Source: an uncultured Lachnospiraceae bacterium
Lineage (GTDB): Bacteria > Bacillota > Clostridia > Lachnospirales > Lachnospiraceae
Length of the DNA: 16,513 nt
NCBI GenBank assembly: GCA_947305345.1
Contig: CAMZDH010000004.1
Span: forward strand, 1-16,513
Reading direction: 5' to 3'
Position numbers and translations under genes: made by a program. The notes below the pieces were generated by a model, which was not told the origin of the DNA, did no database searches, and saw nothing but the letters and a program-made list of their open reading frames with translations. Below, piece after piece: positions 1 to 5,987 of the stretch; within the stretch, counting starts at the first letter, position 1; every line of letters begins with the position of its first letter.

Positions 1-240
1 CACCAGGACGGCGATGAGGAGCGCGATGAGCGGCAGGAACGTGAGCGCCTTGAGGATGCCCTTCGCGTTTTTCAGAACGGTCACGTGAAAGAAAACGAAC
101 CCCGCAAGGATCACGAGCGCGACGATCCACCCCCACACCGCGTTTTTATTCAGTTCCAGAAGGGCGAAAAAGAGGATCGCGATCAACGTCAGCACAATGT
201 AAAATCCCACGCCCGGCCTCCTTTTGGCTTGTTTTTTCAT
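1..240 (-). CDS. Small multi-pass membrane protein, N-terminal part (runs off the window)
   Basis: The frame opens at an ATG at 238-240 and stays open for 80 codons to the window edge, so the C-terminus is missing. The product starts with a basic stretch (MKKQAKRRPG). Three hydrophobic segments follow, at about residues 12-30, 35-53 and 63-80, separated by short charged loops. This is the pattern of an inner-membrane protein with a cytoplasmic N-terminus. A GAGG element lies just upstream of the ATG, and a well-formed promoter lies at 272-301, which supports the start. I do not recognise the family. The three helices could be the whole membrane part of a small protein or the anchor of a larger extracytoplasmic domain lying beyond the window. 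Confidence 0.7.
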   Translation of the reverse strand, partial: MKKQAKRRPGVGFYIVLTLIAILFFALLELNKNAVWGWIVALVILAGFVFFHVTVLKNAKGILKALTFLPLIALLIAVLV

Positions 241-271
241 ACCTGCCTCTTTAAGGATCTTTATATGATTC

Positions 272-301
272 AGTATACCAATAAAGCCCGCGGAGTGTCA
301 A
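272..301 (-). promoter_or_regulatory. Sigma-A type promoter for the membrane protein gene
   Basis: Read on the minus strand there is a perfect -35 TTGACA (296-301), an 18-base spacer, and a -10 TATACT (272-277) preceded by TGG, an extended -10-like context. Transcription would start near 265, leaving a leader of about 25 bases that holds the ribosome binding site of the gene starting at 240. Confidence 0.75.
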
Positions 302-348
302 CGGAGACCGCCGCCGGCGCCCGGCGCGCCTAAAACGGAGGAGAAACC

Positions 349-377
349 TTGCGGAATGCCTCTGTAAGGCGTAAAAT
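349..377 (+). promoter_or_regulatory. Weak candidate promoter for the AlkZ-related gene
   Basis: TTGCGG (349-354) and TAAAAT (372-377) are separated by 17 bases. The -10 matches consensus at five of six positions, but the -35 matches only in its TTG. It is the best-placed plus-strand candidate upstream of the start at 455 and would give a leader of about 70 bases containing the hairpin at 387-405. Confidence 0.4.
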
Positions 378-386
378 AGCCCCGTA

Positions 387-405
387 AAGCACGTTTCATG
401 TGCTT
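387..405 (+). repeat. Inverted repeat in the leader of the AlkZ-related gene
   Basis: AAGCAC (387-392) and GTGCTT (400-405) are perfect complements around a 7-base loop. It lies between the candidate promoter and the ribosome binding site, and overlaps an upstream in-frame ATG at 398. It could be a small leader hairpin or a dyad operator. No T-run follows, so it is not a terminator. Confidence 0.4.
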
Positions 406-454
406 AGGCGATAAAGTAATACATTTTGTATTGAAAACGGCGGGGAGGCCGCAA

Positions 455-1165
455 ATGCCGAACGAAAACGGAGAATGGATCTTATACGGAACCGATAAAA
501 AGCATGCGCTCCGGACACCGGAGGATCTGCTCGCGCTTGTGGACGAAGTCGGATTTCTGCCGCTGTTCGCGAACCGCGTGCGCGGCTTCTCGGTCGAGGA
601 ACATACCTACGGGCCGGACTGGTGGAGCGGCCGGGCGTCTGATCCCTGGGCGTGGCGGGAAACGCTCTCCCGCTCGCACAAAGTCGCCTACGGCAAGTTC
701 TTTCAGCAAAAATCCGGCTTCGTCTCGCTCAAATGGTTTCCGGACTTTTGCAATTACCGCCGGAACGGCTACGATTTTGACAGTTTGTTCGACGATGAAC
801 TGGCAAGCTACCGCTGGAAAAAGATCATGGACCTTTTTGACACGCCGGACGGTCTCTGCGGCTACGAGATCCGAGAAAAGGCGGGCTACGGAAAGGACGG
901 CGAGAAGAACTTCCCCGGGGTCATTGCCGCATTGCAGATGCAAACGTATCTTGTCGCCGGCGATTTCCGTCAGCGCGTAAGTAAGAAAGGCGACCCCTAC
1001 GGCATGCCCGTCACCGTTTACATGACGCCGGAGTCCATCTGGGGCCGGGACTTCGTTGCCTCCGCCTACCGCTTTACGCCCGCGGCTTCCAAAGCCCGCA
1101 TTTACGATTACCTCTTAAGTCTCTACCCCGGCGCCACAGAAAAAGACTTCCAAAAACTCGTATGA
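455..1165 (+). CDS. Conserved uncharacterised protein, AlkZ-related family
   Basis: A 236-residue soluble protein, rich in Trp, Tyr and Phe, with no signal peptide or membrane segment. It opens with a PEDLLALVDEVGFLPLF-like segment, followed by a conserved-looking TYGPDWWSG and DPWAWR block, a KVAYGKFF...GFVSLKWFP block, and a C-terminal ALQMQTYL/GMPVTVYMTPESIWG region. From memory this matches a Firmicutes family named AlkZ-related; AlkZ itself is a DNA glycosylase that unhooks interstrand crosslinks. No catalytic motif is identified here, so the activity is not established. The ATG at 455 is preferred over one at 398 because GGGGAGG (442-448) sits 6 bases before it and the 19 extra residues do not resemble the family. 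The gene stands alone, convergent with the oxidoreductase remnant downstream. Confidence 0.75.
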   Translation: MPNENGEWILYGTDKKHALRTPEDLLALVDEVGFLPLFANRVRGFSVEEHTYGPDWWSGRASDPWAWRETLSRSHKVAYGKFFQQKSGFVSLKWFPDFCNYRRNGYDFDSLFDDELASYRWKKIMDLFDTPDGLCGYEIREKAGYGKDGEKNFPGVIAALQMQTYLVAGDFRQRVSKKGDPYGMPVTVYMTPESIWGRDFVASAYRFTPAASKARIYDYLLSLYPGATEKDFQKLV

Positions 1166-1202
1166 TCTCCGCGTCAAACCATCAATCACGCACATAAAAA
1201 AC

Positions 1203-1226
1203 GGGGCCGGTATCAAAGCCGGCCCC
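1203..1226 (-). terminator. Intrinsic terminator after the oxidoreductase remnant
   Basis: A perfect 8-bp GC stem (GGGGCCGG at 1203-1210 with CCGGCCCC at 1219-1226, 8-base loop) is followed on the minus strand by a run of six T. It therefore terminates minus-strand transcription from the pseudogene. On the plus strand, 38 bases after the AlkZ-related gene, no T-run follows, so it would be a poor terminator for that gene. Confidence 0.8.
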
Positions 1227-1241
1227 GGTCGTTAAACGACC
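1227..1241. repeat. Perfect 15-bp palindrome abutting the terminator
   Basis: GGTCGTT (1227-1233), a central A (1234) and AACGACC (1235-1241) form a perfect odd-centred palindrome directly next to the terminator stem and six bases beyond the stop codon of the oxidoreductase remnant. It may be an extra hairpin of the termination region. As duplex DNA it also has the symmetry of a dimeric protein-binding site. Confidence 0.5.
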
Positions 1242-1247
1242 AAAAGC

Positions 1248-1643
1248 TTACTGCATCAGCGAATCGACGTCGATCGCATTACCCGTGTGCGGATGCGTCT
1301 TCCGGACTTCCTTCGGGCCCCAGCCCGCATGGATCTTGACGTCCTCTTCTTCCGCTTCCTGTATCTCCTGTTTGGAAGCCGGCATCGTCTCGCGCGACTC
1401 CAAGCAGAACATTGAAACGCTGTCCGGACCGAACCTGTGCGCGGTGCGGGCGCAGTCGATCGCGACGTTGCCGCCGCCGACGACCACGACGTCGCCTTCA
1501 TAATGCTGATTCTGATCCGCGAGCGCGCCGTTCAGGAAATGGACCGCGATGTCGGTGCCTTCCGCGGTGTCGTTCGGGACGCCCGGGCGCCGGCCGCCCT
1601 GGCAGCCGATCGCGATGTAAAACGCTTCATAATGATACCGTTT
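1248..1643 (-). pseudogene. Remnant of a GltD-like FAD/NAD(P)-dependent oxidoreductase
   Basis: The frame encodes an internal piece of the glutamate-synthase-small-subunit-like family of pyridine nucleotide oxidoreductases. It shows YIAIGCQGGRRPG (end of the FAD domain), then the NAD(P)-binding VVGGGNVAIDCART glycine motif, then MPASKQEIQEAEEEDVKI and GWGPKEV. Family members are usually over 400 residues; only about 130 codons survive. On the 5' side an in-frame TGA (1644-1646) lies directly before the recognisable sequence, with no ATG start in family position. On the 3' side the frame leaves the family after GWGPKEV and ends in an unrelated 18-residue tail. The remainder of the NAD(P) domain and the C-terminal FAD portion are missing. 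Within the remnant the frame is intact, so it looks like a recent two-ended deletion. A GTG inside the glycine motif could start a 79-residue peptide, but this would not fold as an enzyme. Confidence 0.8.
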
Positions 1644-1688
1644 TCAATCCAAACTTATCCCCCGGATGGATCCAGACAGACTTTCCGG

Positions 1689-1716
1689 TTGACAATGCGC
1701 CCGTGAAAGCTATATT
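1689..1716 (+). promoter_or_regulatory. Promoter of the GNAT / histidine phosphatase operon, probably leaderless
   Basis: TTGACA (1689-1694, perfect) and TATATT (1711-1716, five of six) are 16 bases apart. The last base of the -10 is only six bases before the A of the start codon at 1723, so transcription should begin at or next to the start codon and the mRNA would have essentially no leader. Confidence 0.75.
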
Positions 1717-1722
1717 GGAACT

Positions 1723-2244
1723 ATGAGTACAAAAAACCTGCCGTTTGAAATCCGTCCTACCGTGCCGGGCGATCTTCAGGATCTCCGGCGGATCTACGCC
1801 GCGGCGCGCGCCTTCATGAAGGCGACCGGCAATCCGAACCAATGGGGCGACATAAAGCCGCTGGAAGCGGATCTCTTAAGCGACATGGCGCTCGGGAACG
1901 GATACCTGATCCTGCAGGACGGGCGGCCGGTCGGCGCGTTCGCGCTGATCTTCGGCGAAGACCCGACCTACGGGCGGATCGACGACGGCGCCTGGCTCGA
2001 TGATCAAAAGCCCTACGCGACGATCCACCGGATGGGGTCGGACGGCACCTGCCACGGGGTCTTGAAAGCCGCGATCGATTACGCGTTTTGCCGGATCGAC
2101 AACGTGCGGATCGATACCCACGAGGACAACCGCGTCATGCAGCACCTGGTGACCAAATACGGATTCCGGCGCTGCGGCATCATTTACCTGAAAAACGGCG
2201 ACCCGCGGATCGCCTATCAGAAACTCGTCGAAAAGACCCCTTAA
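1723..2244 (+). CDS. GNAT family N-acetyltransferase
   Basis: A 173-residue cytoplasmic protein that would transfer an acyl group from acyl-CoA to an amine; the substrate is unknown. It begins with the usual GNAT opening (FEIRPTVPGDLQDLRRIYAA). Next come RAFMKATGNPNQWGD, seen in a Firmicutes subgroup, a central beta-strand region (GYLILQDGRPVGAFAL), and NVRIDTHEDNRVMQHLVTKYGF, the typical late motif in which helix alpha4 and the strand pair the cofactor. The CoA loop (RxxGxG/A-like) is represented by HRMGSDGTCHGV, a weak version. There is no Shine-Dalgarno element before the ATG, only GGA at 1718-1720. Combined with the very close -10 box, this suggests leaderless translation. The stop codon overlaps the ribosome binding site of the next gene, so the two are co-expressed. 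Confidence 0.88.
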   Translation: MSTKNLPFEIRPTVPGDLQDLRRIYAAARAFMKATGNPNQWGDIKPLEADLLSDMALGNGYLILQDGRPVGAFALIFGEDPTYGRIDDGAWLDDQKPYATIHRMGSDGTCHGVLKAAIDYAFCRIDNVRIDTHEDNRVMQHLVTKYGFRRCGIIYLKNGDPRIAYQKLVEKTP

Positions 2245-2257
2245 GGAGGACATTCCC

Positions 2258-2992
2258 ATGAAACTGGTGATCGTACGGCACGGAGATCCGGATTACGAGC
2301 ATAACACGCTGACCGAGAAGGGGAAACGCGAAGCCGAGCTCCTCGCGCCGCGTTTTGACAACATGGACGTGACGGCGTTCTTCGTGTCGCCGCTCGGACG
2401 GGCGCAGGAAACGGCGGCGCCGATCCTCTCGCGCCTTCACCGGACCGCGGAAACGCTGCCCTGGCTTCGAGAATTCACGGAGATTCTGGTACGGCGGCTG
2501 GATTCGCCGGAGAAACCGACCTGCTGCTGGGACTGGATGCCCGACGACCTTGCCGACTACCCGATCCTTTTTGACAAAGACCGCTGGGGCGAAGCGCCGA
2601 TCATGAAGGAAAACGGCATCAAGGCCTATTATGACCGCATCGTCGGCGAATTCGACGCCTTTTTGGCGAAATGCGGCTATCAGCGCGAAATGTCTTACTA
2701 CCGCGTGATGCGATCGAACCTCGACACCTACGTCCTCATCTGCCATTTCGGTCTGGAATGCGTCCTCCTCTCGCGTCTCTGGAACGTCTCGCCGGTGCCG
2801 CTCTGGCAGGGCACGATCGCCCAGACGACCGGCGTCACCGAGGTCGTCACCGAAGAGCGCCGCAACGGCATCGCAAGCTTTAGGATGCTCACCTTCGGCG
2901 ACGTCACTCACCTCACTTCGGCCGGTGAACCGCCCTCCTTCTCCGGGCGCTTCCGCGAAAGCTATCCGAACAATACCTGGCAGCGGATCTGA
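2258..2992 (+). CDS. Histidine phosphatase family protein (phosphoglycerate mutase-like)
   Basis: A 244-residue cytoplasmic phosphohydrolase of the histidine phosphatase superfamily. The RHG motif with nucleophile His8 is at the N-terminus (VIVRHGDPDY). LTEKGKREAE follows, then SPLGRAQETA with the phosphate-binding Arg48, then an acidic residue in WLREF at about 71-74, and the second His163 in LICHFG. An insert at about residues 75-150, containing TCCWDWMPDD, forms the cap that normally sets substrate choice and does not tell me the substrate. It is not the glycolytic mutase, since a gpmI is present elsewhere in the window. The ribosome binding site AAGGAGGA (2243-2250) overlaps the end of the GNAT gene, 7 bases before the ATG, which marks a two-gene operon. 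A strong terminator follows 16 bases after the stop. Confidence 0.88.
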   Translation: MKLVIVRHGDPDYEHNTLTEKGKREAELLAPRFDNMDVTAFFVSPLGRAQETAAPILSRLHRTAETLPWLREFTEILVRRLDSPEKPTCCWDWMPDDLADYPILFDKDRWGEAPIMKENGIKAYYDRIVGEFDAFLAKCGYQREMSYYRVMRSNLDTYVLICHFGLECVLLSRLWNVSPVPLWQGTIAQTTGVTEVVTEERRNGIASFRMLTFGDVTHLTSAGEPPSFSGRFRESYPNNTWQRI

Positions 2993-3008
2993 AGCATGCA
3001 AAAAAAAG

Positions 3009-3034
3009 ACCGCCGAGGCAAAGGCCTCGGCGGT
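3009..3034. terminator. Bidirectional intrinsic terminator between convergent genes
   Basis: ACCGCCGAGGC (3009-3019) and GCCTCGGCGGT (3024-3034) form a perfect 11-bp stem with a 4-base loop. Seven A precede it and TTT-C-TT follows. It can therefore end the plus-strand histidine phosphatase transcript and, with the better T-run, the minus-strand DUF975 gene. Confidence 0.9.
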
Positions 3035-3053
3035 TTTCTTGTCTGAACGGTCT

Positions 3054-3977
3054 TTATTTCAGCTTCGCGCCGCATTCCGGACAGAACAGCGCATCGGGCG
3101 CGACTTCCTTGCCGCACTGCGGGCAGAAGGCCTTTGCGGGCGCCGGGGCTGCCGGAGCCGGCTGAGGTTCTGCCGGGGCTGCCGCCGGAGCTGCTTCCGC
3201 CGGAGCGGGTGCTGCAGGCGCGGGTTCCGGAAAGCGATAGCCGCACTTGCTGCAGAACAGCGCATTTTCTTCCACAGATGCGCCGCACTGCGGGCAGGTC
3301 TTGACTACGACGCCGCTCGCGTTCATCGTAGGATGCGTGATCTCTTCATAGAACGATGCCTTGACAAGGCCCATGAAAAGCGATCCGAACGCGGCGACCA
3401 CAAGCATCGCGAGTACCAGAATGATGTAGAAGACGATGCCGACATACGGGATCAGACCCAGAAGCGACAGCGTGAGCGCGACCAGGAATACCGCGACGCC
3501 GGGCAGAATATCCGCAAGGAACATCTTGCCGACGTACCCCTTCGTGCGCTCTCTCGAAACGTTGATCGCTTCGGTCGGCTTGACGTCGGGCTCATTCACA
3601 AGGATGTACGGCGTCAGGCGATACTGATAACTGCGGATGATCGCGAAGACGGGACCGACGACCGGGATGATTCCCCAGACGAAAACCCAGAGCCACATCC
3701 AGAGCATGCCGACCAGCACGCGCTTGAAGGTTTCCTTATCCTGAAATACCGAGAAGATCTGAAGCGTATGGATCTCCTCGCCGCGATAGCCGCGAAGGAA
3801 AACCATTGTCATACCAACCTCCAGCAGCAGGATCAGGCTGAACCACACGCCGGGAAGCGCCAGAAACGCCACGTATGCAAGGGCTTCAAACAGGATGGCC
3901 AGCATTGAAAGCCCCCAAAGCTTGAATGGTTTCTTCGCGAGCACCTTAAAGACGCGGCCGAAAATCTTGAAAACCAT
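3054..3977 (-). CDS. DUF975-like integral membrane protein with two C-terminal zinc ribbons
   Basis: A 307-residue protein. The first ~220 residues carry about five hydrophobic segments, roughly 20-37, 40-60, 85-110, 150-178 and 180-205. They include VFWGIIPVVGPVFAIIRSYQ and the TPYILVNEPDVKPTEAINVS block, typical of DUF975 membrane proteins of Firmicutes. A cytoplasmic tail carries two CxxC-x10-CxxC zinc ribbons: Cys228/231/242/245 and Cys285/288/299/302. They are joined by a Pro/Ala/Glu-rich flexible linker (about 249-282). The function is unknown; zinc-ribbon tails of this kind are common in Firmicutes membrane proteins of unknown role. The start is supported by AAAGGAGA (3985-3992) 7 bases upstream. 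A promoter with an overlapping inverted repeat lies at 4034-4078, so the gene can be read separately from truA, 107 bases upstream. It ends at the bidirectional terminator. Confidence 0.82.
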   Translation of the reverse strand: MVFKIFGRVFKVLAKKPFKLWGLSMLAILFEALAYVAFLALPGVWFSLILLLEVGMTMVFLRGYRGEEIHTLQIFSVFQDKETFKRVLVGMLWMWLWVFVWGIIPVVGPVFAIIRSYQYRLTPYILVNEPDVKPTEAINVSRERTKGYVGKMFLADILPGVAVFLVALTLSLLGLIPYVGIVFYIILVLAMLVVAAFGSLFMGLVKASFYEEITHPTMNASGVVVKTCPQCGASVEENALFCSKCGYRFPEPAPAAPAPAEAAPAAAPAEPQPAPAAPAPAKAFCPQCGKEVAPDALFCPECGAKLK

Positions 3978-4033
3978 TTTTTATTCTCCTTTCACAGTAG
4001 TCAATGTATTATGATTGCAAAAGCACTACTAAA

Positions 4034-4062
4034 AAAGTACCGCATTTTCGCCTTGATGTCAA
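4034..4062 (-). promoter_or_regulatory. Promoter of the DUF975 zinc-ribbon gene
   Basis: On the minus strand TTGACA (4057-4062, perfect) and TACTTT (4034-4039) are separated by exactly 17 bases. The predicted start near 4027 gives a leader of about 50 bases. The -35 box overlaps the inverted repeat at 4053-4078. Confidence 0.65.
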
Positions 4063-4078
4063 TGAAAAACAACATCAA
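4053..4078. repeat. Operator-like inverted repeat over the -35 box
   Basis: TTGATGT (4053-4059) and ACATCAA (4072-4078) are perfect 7-base arms with 12 bases between them. The left arm overlaps the -35 box of the DUF975 gene. It also lies seven bases beyond the truA stop, but no T-run follows on the minus strand, so a binding site is more likely than a terminator. Confidence 0.5.
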
Positions 4079-4084
4079 AAACGC

Positions 4085-5125
4085 TTATTCTTCCCCGGAA
4101 ACGAGTTTTCTTTTGTCAACGGTCACGAAAGTCCCCGGGGCATCCGGCACGCATTCAAGCGTAAAATAATCTGCCGTGCCGCCGTCCCGGATCCGCCCGC
4201 CGTCGTCCGTCACGTAGACGTAGAGCGCGCCGTTCCGGGACGCGCGTTTGATGAGCCGGAGCAGCAGCGCGTCAAAGTCCTTTTCATCCGAGCGGAAAAT
4301 GTGAACCCGCGCGTTCGGCTTCTCCCGGTAATCGATCTCATAGGCCCAGTGCGGGTTATCCTCGGTCTCGACGGGGGGAAGCGCCTGCTCTTCTTCGATG
4401 GCCACGAGCGTCAGCCCCATCGCGGGCGCCCGCGGACCGGCCTCCGCGCGGTCGCGTGCCTCCAGGATTTCGCCCATCTTCTCTTCCGGCCAGAGCCCCG
4501 AGCCGATCTTCACGAGTGTTCCGGCAATGATCCGCACCATGTTGTAGAGGAAGCCGCTGCCGCTGACCCGGTAGGTGATGATGTCCCCTTCCCGCCGCAC
4601 TTCGGATGTATAGATCCGCCGCACGGTGTCCTCGACGCTCGTCCGGATCGAACAGAAGCTCTTGAAATCATGCTCGCCGAGCAGCACTTTCGCGGCCCGG
4701 TCCATCTTCTCCGCATCCAGCGGATAATAATAAAAATACGCGTAGTTCCGTTCCTTCGGAAGCGGCAGCACGCGGTTCAGAATGCGGTATTCATAGGTTT
4801 TCACCGCATTGAGCTTTCTGGGATGATAATCGGGGGAAACTTCGACGGACGCCTGCACGGAAATGTCCCGCGGCAGGAACTCATTCAGCGCGAACTTGAA
4901 CTTTTCCGCGGGGATCCTGCTTTCGGTATCGAAAACTGCGACGTTGCCGTCTGCGTGCACGCCGGAATCCGTCCGGGAAGCGCCAATGAGGAGCACGTCC
5001 TCACCCGTGACCTTTTTGATCGCGCCGGCCATCACGGTCTCGATCGCGACGCCGTTCGGCTGAACCTGCCAGCCGACGTAATCCGTGCCGTCGTATGCGA
5101 TCGTGAGCCTGATGCGCCGCGTCAT
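4085..5125 (-). CDS. truA: tRNA pseudouridine(38-40) synthase TruA, with a long C-terminal extension
   Basis: Converts uridines 38-40 of the tRNA anticodon arm to pseudouridine. The TruA fold is clear: N-terminal RIRLTIAYDGTDYVGWQ (5-20), GASRTDSGVHA with catalytic Asp53 (48-58), KTYEYRI with Tyr111 (110-114), EHDFKSFCS (151-159), and GSGFLYNMVRIIAGTLV (189-205). The core ends at APAMGLTLVAI, about residue 243, as expected for a roughly 245-residue enzyme. About 100 further residues follow, with alternating strand- and helix-like segments (ARVHIFRSDEKDFDALLLRL, NGALYVYVTDDGGRIRDGG). This is not part of the catalytic fold and I do not recognise it. The ATG overlaps the ecfT stop as ATGA (5122-5125), so translation is coupled. 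Confidence 0.95.
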   Translation of the reverse strand: MTRRIRLTIAYDGTDYVGWQVQPNGVAIETVMAGAIKKVTGEDVLLIGASRTDSGVHADGNVAVFDTESRIPAEKFKFALNEFLPRDISVQASVEVSPDYHPRKLNAVKTYEYRILNRVLPLPKERNYAYFYYYPLDAEKMDRAAKVLLGEHDFKSFCSIRTSVEDTVRRIYTSEVRREGDIITYRVSGSGFLYNMVRIIAGTLVKIGSGLWPEEKMGEILEARDRAEAGPRAPAMGLTLVAIEEEQALPPVETEDNPHWAYEIDYREKPNARVHIFRSDEKDFDALLLRLIKRASRNGALYVYVTDDGGRIRDGGTADYFTLECVPDAPGTFVTVDKRKLVSGEE

Positions 5126-5946
5126 AGGAACTCCACCGGGAATGCACGTAAGAAAATGCGGAGCAGGATGATCGCCGCAAGATACGCGAATTGAAGGAGA
5201 AACGCGATCACGTCGCGCCGGTGATATTTCAACGGATGCAGTTTCGTCCGGCCGTCGCCGCCGTGATAACAGCGCGCTTCCATCGCCTGCGCGAGGTCGC
5301 TCGCCCGCCGGAAGGCGGACACAAACAGCGGGATCAGGAGCGGAATCATGGCCTTCGCCTTTTTGATGAGCCCGCCGTTTTCAAAATCCGCGCCGCGCGC
5401 CTGCTGCGCCTTCATGATCTTATTGACTTCATCGATCAGGATCGGAATGAACCGGAGCGCGATCGACATCATCATCGCGACCTCGTGCACCGGCACGTGG
5501 AAGATCTTTAAAAAACCAAACGCCCGCTCGAGCCCGTCGGTCAGATCGTTCGGCGTTGTCGTCAGCGTCAGGACGCTGGTGCCCATGATGAGCAGCACGA
5601 TGCGGATCACCATGAGCGACGCGATCCGGATGCCCTCTTTCGTGATCTTGAAGATCCAGAACCGGACGAGCACCTCGCCCTGCGTGAGAAACAGATTCAA
5701 AAACGCGGACAGAACGATCAGAATGACGATGCTCCGAAGGCCTTTTAAAATGAACTTGACCGGCACCTTTGAAAGTGCGATGATGACCGCGAGAAAAACG
5801 ATCGCGAGCGCAAAGCAGAGAATGCCGCGCCCGGCGTAAAGCGACACGATGTAGAGGACCGAGAACAGCAGTTTCACCCGGGGATCCAGGCGATGGATCA
5901 CCGAGTCCGCGTCGTAATATTGTCCTAAGGTAATGTCGCGTATCAT
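5122..5946 (-). CDS. ecfT: Energy-coupling factor transporter transmembrane subunit EcfT
   Basis: The membrane scaffold of an ECF transporter. It links the two ATPases EcfA1/EcfA2 to exchangeable substrate-binding S components for vitamins or metals. At 274 residues it has the usual length. After DITLGQYYDADSVIHRLDPRVKLL come hydrophobic segments at about 26-40, 42-58, 70-88, 108-128 and 250-266. The cytoplasmic coupling helices carry the two Ala-Arg motifs, QQARGADF (ARG at 183-185) and AMEARCYHGG (ARC at 223-225). The ARC variant is seen in Clostridia and is not a defect. No S component is in the window, so the ATPases and EcfT probably form the shared group II module. The start is preceded by AGGAAG 8 bases upstream, inside an alternative-hairpin region. 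It overlaps truA by four bases. Confidence 0.95.
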   Translation of the reverse strand: MIRDITLGQYYDADSVIHRLDPRVKLLFSVLYIVSLYAGRGILCFALAIVFLAVIIALSKVPVKFILKGLRSIVILIVLSAFLNLFLTQGEVLVRFWIFKITKEGIRIASLMVIRIVLLIMGTSVLTLTTTPNDLTDGLERAFGFLKIFHVPVHEVAMMMSIALRFIPILIDEVNKIMKAQQARGADFENGGLIKKAKAMIPLLIPLFVSAFRRASDLAQAMEARCYHGGDGRTKLHPLKYHRRDVIAFLLQFAYLAAIILLRIFLRAFPVEFL

Positions 5947-5957
5947 ATATAAAACTT

Positions 5958-5987
5958 CCTGAAAACAGGCAGATTTCTTCCTGTTTT
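5958..5987 (-). promoter_or_regulatory. Mutually exclusive hairpins controlling the ecfT ribosome binding site
   Basis: On the minus-strand RNA, AAAACAGG (5980-5987, overlapping the ecfA2 stop) pairs perfectly with CCTGTTTT (5962-5969), an 8-bp stem with a 10-base loop. The same CCTG (5966-5969) can instead pair with CAGG (5958-5961) across a TTTT loop. That CAGG is part of the ecfT Shine-Dalgarno AGGAAG. The two stems cannot coexist: the first frees the binding site and the second masks it. Translation across the ecfA2 stop would melt the first arm. Confidence 0.45.

Noticed and set aside
338..387. Leader peptide starting at TTG 349 behind GGAGGAG
   Set aside because: The frame is only 12 codons, has no amino-acid bias, and overlaps the candidate promoter, so it would not be transcribed from it.
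504..980. 158-codon plus-strand frame inside the AlkZ-related gene
   Set aside because: Arg/Ser-rich out-of-frame shadow with no start signal; the other frame has conserved-looking protein blocks.
2258..2992. Histidine phosphatase as the glycolytic phosphoglycerate mutase (GpmA)
   Set aside because: The cap region and missing GpmA motifs do not fit, and a complete GpmI is present with the glycolytic genes.
4004..5194. 396-codon plus-strand open frame antisense to truA
   Set aside because: The opposite strand encodes a clear TruA. The antisense product is Arg/His/Pro-rich with no family motifs, as expected from GC-rich codon use in the real gene.
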